Positions 60,540-64,000 of a DNA stretch of 64,000 bases are shown piece by piece. The notes beneath the pieces were generated by a model, which had not been told where the DNA came from, did no database searches, and was given only the letters and a program-made list of their open reading frames with translations. Location: NCBI GenBank assembly GCA_913064945.1, contig CAJYAN010000001.1, forward strand, positions 248,001-312,000, written 5' to 3'. Position 1 is the stretch's first letter, and each line of letters begins with the position of its first letter. The stretch is from an uncultured Gammaproteobacteria bacterium. Its GTDB lineage: Bacteria > Pseudomonadota > Gammaproteobacteria > UBA6429 > Thiohalophilaceae. The translations under genes were made by a program, and so were the position numbers.

Positions 60540-60992
60540 ATGCAAATGCAAGCCAGTGTAGCCGAAAGACGTTCCAGCGCACAGAATCAACTCAAGACCC
60601 TGCTGGAGACGCGAACTGAAACCTTGTCACTCTATAGTCAGCTTGCCAATATGCGGCCTTTTGAGCTCGACCGCGAGATGCAGTTGATGATCCAGGAATT
60701 CTGTGAGGCCCTGGTGGACTACTCCGCCAGTGCCCACTTTCAGTTGTATCGCTATCTTGAAGACAAAAATGAGCGTCGTGCGGCGGTACTGGAGGTTGCG
60801 GAGCAGGTCTATCCGCGTATTGCCGAGTCGACACGCGTGTTTCTAGATTTTAATGAAAAGTACGACTGTGAAGAACACTGCAATAATCTAAGTCATCTGG
60901 ATACCGATCTGTCACGCCTGGGTGAGCTGCTGGCGGATCGCATTGTCCTGGAAGACGAAGTGATTTCAGCGATGGCGAAAAAGGCACTCTAG
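60540..60992 (+). CDS. Rsd/AlgQ family regulator of sigma D
   Basis: The 150-residue protein resembles Rsd of E. coli and AlgQ of Pseudomonas: a four-helix bundle with IQEFCEALVDYSASAHFQLYRYL and a C-terminal DRIVLEDEVISAM. Rsd binds the housekeeping sigma factor and frees RNA polymerase for alternative sigma factors; AlgQ also affects alginate and virulence. The ATG at 60540 behind AGGGGG was chosen over an in-frame TTG at 60522. It stands alone. Confidence 0.88.
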   Translation: MQMQASVAERRSSAQNQLKTLLETRTETLSLYSQLANMRPFELDREMQLMIQEFCEALVDYSASAHFQLYRYLEDKNERRAAVLEVAEQVYPRIAESTRVFLDFNEKYDCEEHCNNLSHLDTDLSRLGELLADRIVLEDEVISAMAKKAL

Positions 60993-61104
60993 GCACCGGC
61001 TCATGCGTGCCGTATTACCGGTGAGCTGATATGTGTCAGGGCGGCTGGCTCGGTAGATGGGGTCGTGGCTAAAGGAGCTCATCCATGAGCGATTTGTCCA
61101 TACT

Positions 61105-61248
61105 TTATGCGGCTATGAGCTCCATGAGTTTTTCTGACGTCTTGGTGAAAATGGTGTCATACCGTTCCTGTTCACTGGAAAGTAGCAAGACCGCTTCCTC
61201 AAAACTCAACTCAACAACTTCATAGGTCGGCAGATTTTTGTCGTTCAT
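61105..61248 (-). CDS. Small protein, 47 residues, hypothetical
   Basis: An ATG at 61248 is preceded by a strong GGGAGG with 7-bp spacing. It opens a 47-codon frame (MNDKNLPTYEVVELSFEEAVLLL ... EKLMELIAA) ending in TAA. The product is acidic with a predicted amphipathic helix in the middle. I do not recognise the family. The ribosome site and the amino-acid composition favour a true gene, with no competing frame on either strand. Confidence 0.6.
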   Translation of the reverse strand: MNDKNLPTYEVVELSFEEAVLLLSSEQERYDTIFTKTSEKLMELIAA

Positions 61249-61358
61249 TCTTATACCTCCCATTTATTATGTAGTTATATAGACTTTATCATGCATAATA
61301 TCAAGAAGTATTTGCAAGTTACTGATTCTAATGTATTAAATAATGCTGATGTAAAGCA

Positions 61359-61384
61359 AAACACCAGGGGTTAGCCTGGTGTTT
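61359..61384 (-). terminator. Terminator of the small membrane protein gene
   Basis: AAACACCAGG (61359-61368) and CCTGGTGTTT (61375-61384) form a 10-bp stem with a 6-nt loop. On the minus strand TGCTTT follows. It lies 27 bp downstream of the stop at 61411. Confidence 0.72.
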
Positions 61385-61399
61385 GTCTACAGATGACGT

Positions 61400-61409
61400 G
61401 GGGGGGGGG
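61400..61409. repeat. Run of ten G
   Basis: Ten consecutive G residues lie one base from the stop codon of the small membrane protein gene. The length is outside what is expected by chance here and is a possible slippage or sequencing-error site; it falls in no reading frame. Confidence 0.8.
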
Positions 61410-61410
61410 A

Positions 61411-61539
61411 TTATGACCGGGAGGCGCGTGCCCGGTCCAATTCATCGCGTACTTTTGCCGTGCGGCCGTACTGATTGCCAAGGTGGTAACCCAGGGCAAA
61501 TAGCAGCAGGCTAATCGTCAGGAATATTAAGACACTCAT
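61411..61539 (-). CDS. Small membrane protein, 42 residues
   Basis: The frame from ATG at 61539 encodes an N-terminal transmembrane helix (MSVLIFLTISLLLFALGYHL) and a basic tail (GNQYGRTAKVRDELDRARASRS). An ATG at 61551 could add four residues. No strong ribosome site is visible, but a good terminator follows on the same strand and no other gene overlaps. Single-helix small membrane proteins of this kind often adjust larger membrane partners; none can be named here. Confidence 0.5.
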   Translation of the reverse strand: MSVLIFLTISLLLFALGYHLGNQYGRTAKVRDELDRARASRS

Positions 61540-61658
61540 TTCAACCACCATTACTTAAGTTATCTAAGTTAAGTTATCGGCGCTTCTGTTGCAGAATTAA
61601 AAATTTATTTTTTATCGTAAATACAAGGCGTTGTGCCGGTTTTGGAGTGAGTGGTTAC

Positions 61659-63701
61659 TTAGCTTTTGGTTAGGGGTTTCACGGCGGATTTATCATCCTT
61701 CGACATCACCGTGACCGGGCCGTGGATAGGGAGCATGCGCTCCAGCAATGTCCGGGGTGCCATGCCAAGGCGTTGTTCGTAGATGACCGTATAGGTCATG
61801 ACGCGCTGTAGATAATCGCGCGTCTCATCGAAAGGCACTAACTCTACCCACAGATCCGCCGGGATACTGCCTTCTTCCGGCAGCCAGGACTTCACGCGTT
61901 GCCCGCCGGCATTGTAAGCGGCCGTGGCTAGTACGGCGTTGCCGTGAAAACGCTTCTGTATCTTGTTCAGGTAACCAATTCCGAGGCGGATATTAGTATT
62001 GGCTTTGAGCAGTTCATGCTGTTTCGGGCGGCGGATCCGCAGGTAGCGTGCGATCTGACGTGCCGTACGAGGCAGCAGTTGCATTAGTCCCAGGGCACCG
62101 GCGTGGGACTTAACGTCAGTAATGAAGGCGCTTTCCTGACGGATAATGGCATAGGCCCAGGCGGGATTGACCTGATTTCTGCTGGCGTATTTTTCCACCA
62201 CGTCACGGTGCACCAGGGGAAAACGCTTATCCAGGTCATCCCAGTAGTTGGCCTGTGACAGGGTGACAATGCTGCGATCATGCCAGCCCCAACGGTAAGC
62301 AAGCTGAGCGGACTCCAGCATCTCCCGTTGATTCATGGTTTGCAGGGCAAAACGCCACTCCCGCCGTGCCTGGACAATACGCTTCAGCCAATACAACTCG
62401 GCGGCACGGAGTACGGCCGGATTCGTGTTGGCGCTGTCCAGCTCACTGCCGTGCATCTGTAATGGGTGGTTGGACAGACGATAGGGCAGCCCCGTGCGAT
62501 CCGCGGCGAGAAAGCTGTAATAGCTGCGTGCCTCCGTATTCTGCAAGTACAGCTGACGGGCCTCATCGGGATGTCCCAGAAATTCCAGGGTCCGGGCACG
62601 CCAGTAACGCCAGCGCTCGACGTTGTCGTCTGTGACCTCAATCCGGTTGAGCCAGGAGAGCGCGGCTGACCAGTCCTGATCACGCAGGGCGGAGAGGGCA
62701 AACAGTTCCCGCATATGGTTATCGTTGGTGGAGAGTTTGAGTTGTTTTAGCCATTGATGTGCCTCATCGGTGTTGGCCTCGACCAGTTTGGTGGCCAAAC
62801 GTCGTTCCAGACGTTGTGTCTCTGCGCTCGTGAAGGCATACCGGGTCTGTATGGTGTGCCAGAGCCCGGCCGACTGCTCAGGGTTCTGATAGGCCATGCG
62901 ACGTAGCCCATCGATAAGCAGCCAGCGTAGTACGGCCGGTTGCTGTTTCGATGTCTTTTGATAACGCTCATTAATGTTGACGACATAATTCGGTTGCCGT
63001 CTAACCTTGGACCACATGGCAATCCAGTATCGATCTTTTTCGGGCAGGTAGTGTCGTGCCAAATAGCGAGCCAGGCTGGAACGCCCTGCCTGCATGGCGA
63101 GGCGAATGCGTTGCCAGACACGTTCGGTCGTTAGTCCCCCCTGTTTCTGCCACTCCGTCACGGGCTGGTCACAGTAACGGGGGAGAGATTTGCCCGTCAG
63201 CCAGGTTGCTTCGAGCATGGTGAAGGCACGCTCTGTCTCTCCGAGATGGATAAGTGCCTTGATATAAGTGCACTGTAAGGCGATGTCGTGGCTATAGGCG
63301 AAATTACTGGCCAGGGTTTGCCAACGGCGGTGTTGTGCCAGCGATAACAGCCATTTCTTTTGCAGTTTTACCGCAACAGGGGCACCAGCGTTGTCGCTGA
63401 GAAACTTCTGGATAACGGTCTCTTTGGTTTGCGTCAGGTGTTGACTTAAATATTCATATTCCAGGTAGGGAAAAAGCGGATAGTGACGCAACGACGCGGC
63501 AAGGGTTTTATAACGCGTCCAGTGGTGTAGGCGGGCCGCCTGTTCAGCGGCCAGAAACTGGAGTCGCTGTTGATGAAATTCATCACGATTATAGGCCTGC
63601 GCCGCCTGGCTGTTTGATAACCCGCCACCGGCAAACAATATGGTGATAATGAGAACGGCCTGTCGCAATTTCGTCTTCCCTTGCTGGACTTCGCTTTCCA
63701 C
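61659..63701 (-). CDS. slt: Soluble lytic murein transglycosylase
   Basis: The 680-residue protein has a signal peptide (about 12-34, QAVLIITILFAGGGLSNSQAAQA), a long superhelical U/L domain and a C-terminal catalytic domain with the glutamate in IRQESAFITD, then SHAGALGLMQLLPRTA and YNAGGQRVKSWL. It cleaves murein with release of 1,6-anhydro-muropeptides. The start is uncertain: GTG at 63701 was kept, but TTG at 63668 with GGGAAG upstream would begin right at the signal peptide. The GYLNKIQKRF motif before YNAGG is intact. Confidence 0.93.
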   Translation of the reverse strand: MESEVQQGKTKLRQAVLIITILFAGGGLSNSQAAQAYNRDEFHQQRLQFLAAEQAARLHHWTRYKTLAASLRHYPLFPYLEYEYLSQHLTQTKETVIQKFLSDNAGAPVAVKLQKKWLLSLAQHRRWQTLASNFAYSHDIALQCTYIKALIHLGETERAFTMLEATWLTGKSLPRYCDQPVTEWQKQGGLTTERVWQRIRLAMQAGRSSLARYLARHYLPEKDRYWIAMWSKVRRQPNYVVNINERYQKTSKQQPAVLRWLLIDGLRRMAYQNPEQSAGLWHTIQTRYAFTSAETQRLERRLATKLVEANTDEAHQWLKQLKLSTNDNHMRELFALSALRDQDWSAALSWLNRIEVTDDNVERWRYWRARTLEFLGHPDEARQLYLQNTEARSYYSFLAADRTGLPYRLSNHPLQMHGSELDSANTNPAVLRAAELYWLKRIVQARREWRFALQTMNQREMLESAQLAYRWGWHDRSIVTLSQANYWDDLDKRFPLVHRDVVEKYASRNQVNPAWAYAIIRQESAFITDVKSHAGALGLMQLLPRTARQIARYLRIRRPKQHELLKANTNIRLGIGYLNKIQKRFHGNAVLATAAYNAGGQRVKSWLPEEGSIPADLWVELVPFDETRDYLQRVMTYTVIYEQRLGMAPRTLLERMLPIHGPVTVMSKDDKSAVKPLTKS

Positions 63702-63942
63702 ATATTAAAGCAGTGAATGTGGCAGTGACACCTTTATCTATGGATACCTTGTTATCGGATAATCACCGTCCGGGCTAAAGACCCGAAAGGGCAAAATCTT
63801 TCTGTCGTAGTACACAAAATGGCACAATCATTTCCACATGCTTTATAATTCATGTCTTCTGCGACGGGGAAGCCCGCAATTTATTATTTGACGACACTGG
63901 TCTGCACCCTGACCTGGGGTAGAACCACCTATGGAGCCGCTA

Positions 63943-64000
63943 ATGGAAAAGAAACTCAATCGTTATAGTGCCCGAATCACTCAGCCCAAGTCCCAGGGTG
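63943..64000 (+). CDS. ilvD: Dihydroxy-acid dehydratase, 5' end
   Basis: Only the first 19 codons are in the window: MEKKLNRYSARITQPKSQG, which matches the N-terminus of IlvD, the Fe-S dehydratase of branched-chain amino acid synthesis. GGAG lies 6 bp before the ATG. The 240 bp upstream contain no gene. The assignment rests on this short but distinctive start. Confidence 0.75.
   Translation, partial: MEKKLNRYSARITQPKSQG

Noticed and set aside
63760-63830. Possible riboswitch or attenuator upstream of ilvD
   Set aside because: A short CCGGGC...GACCCG pairing exists, but no leader peptide rich in Ile/Val/Leu and no known riboswitch core was seen.

Overview
The window is a chromosomal stretch of a free-living gammaproteobacterium outside the Enterobacterales. 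Supporting gene orders are mreBCD-mrdA-rodA-mltB-rlpA-dacC-lipB-lipA, hemA-prfA-prmC, and lolB-ispE-tRNA-Gln-prs-rplY-pth-ychF. A gatCAB operon implies indirect charging of tRNA-Gln, whose UUG gene is also present. I cannot place the organism below class with confidence; the gene set resembles Chromatiales/Thiotrichales-type genomes. 

Layout. 1-3.2 kb: the tail of an aspartoacylase/M14-type metallohydrolase, then two envelope proteins with similar C-terminal domains, one of them an L,D-transpeptidase. 3.4-15.7 kb: a long, closely packed minus-strand cluster for cell shape and peptidoglycan (mreB to dacC) continuing into D-amino acid transaminase, DUF493, lipoate genes and a YdcF/ElyC protein. 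15.8-20 kb: gatCAB and hslO on the plus strand. 20.1-26.1 kb: minus-strand moeB, a conserved hypothetical, prmC, an HD-GYP phosphodiesterase, prfA and hemA. 26.3-33.9 kb: plus-strand TPR lipoprotein, lolB, a Rieske-like protein lacking cluster ligands, ispE, tRNA-Gln, prs, rplY, pth, ychF and tRNA-Met. 

34-45.6 kb is accessory in character and starts right after tRNA-Met, whose 3' end is imperfectly duplicated 165 bp downstream. It holds an OprB-like porin, a visibly AT-rich operon (porin, FMN-binding protein, PepSY membrane protein) behind a strong Fur box, a DUF3147 protein, and a czcCBA heavy-metal efflux operon with a His-rich CzcI-like membrane protein. 45.7-53.8 kb is mixed: a hypothetical secreted protein, a TPR protein, an HDOD protein, a CDF transporter, a WbuC cupin, a glycerophosphodiesterase overlapping glpD, yebC, and an MscL with a C-terminal zinc ribbon. 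53.9-57.4 kb is a minus-strand zinc-uptake locus (znuB, znuA, outer-membrane barrel, Cys-rich membrane protein) with no ATPase gene. The end carries an FGGY kinase, trhP, an Rsd/AlgQ protein, two very small genes, slt, and the first codons of ilvD. 

The clearest candidates for something undescribed are the cluster-less Rieske-like Tat protein between lolB and ispE, the Fur-controlled porin/FMN/PepSY operon, the probable AUU start codon of mreC, and a family of CTAG-rich intergenic hairpins.
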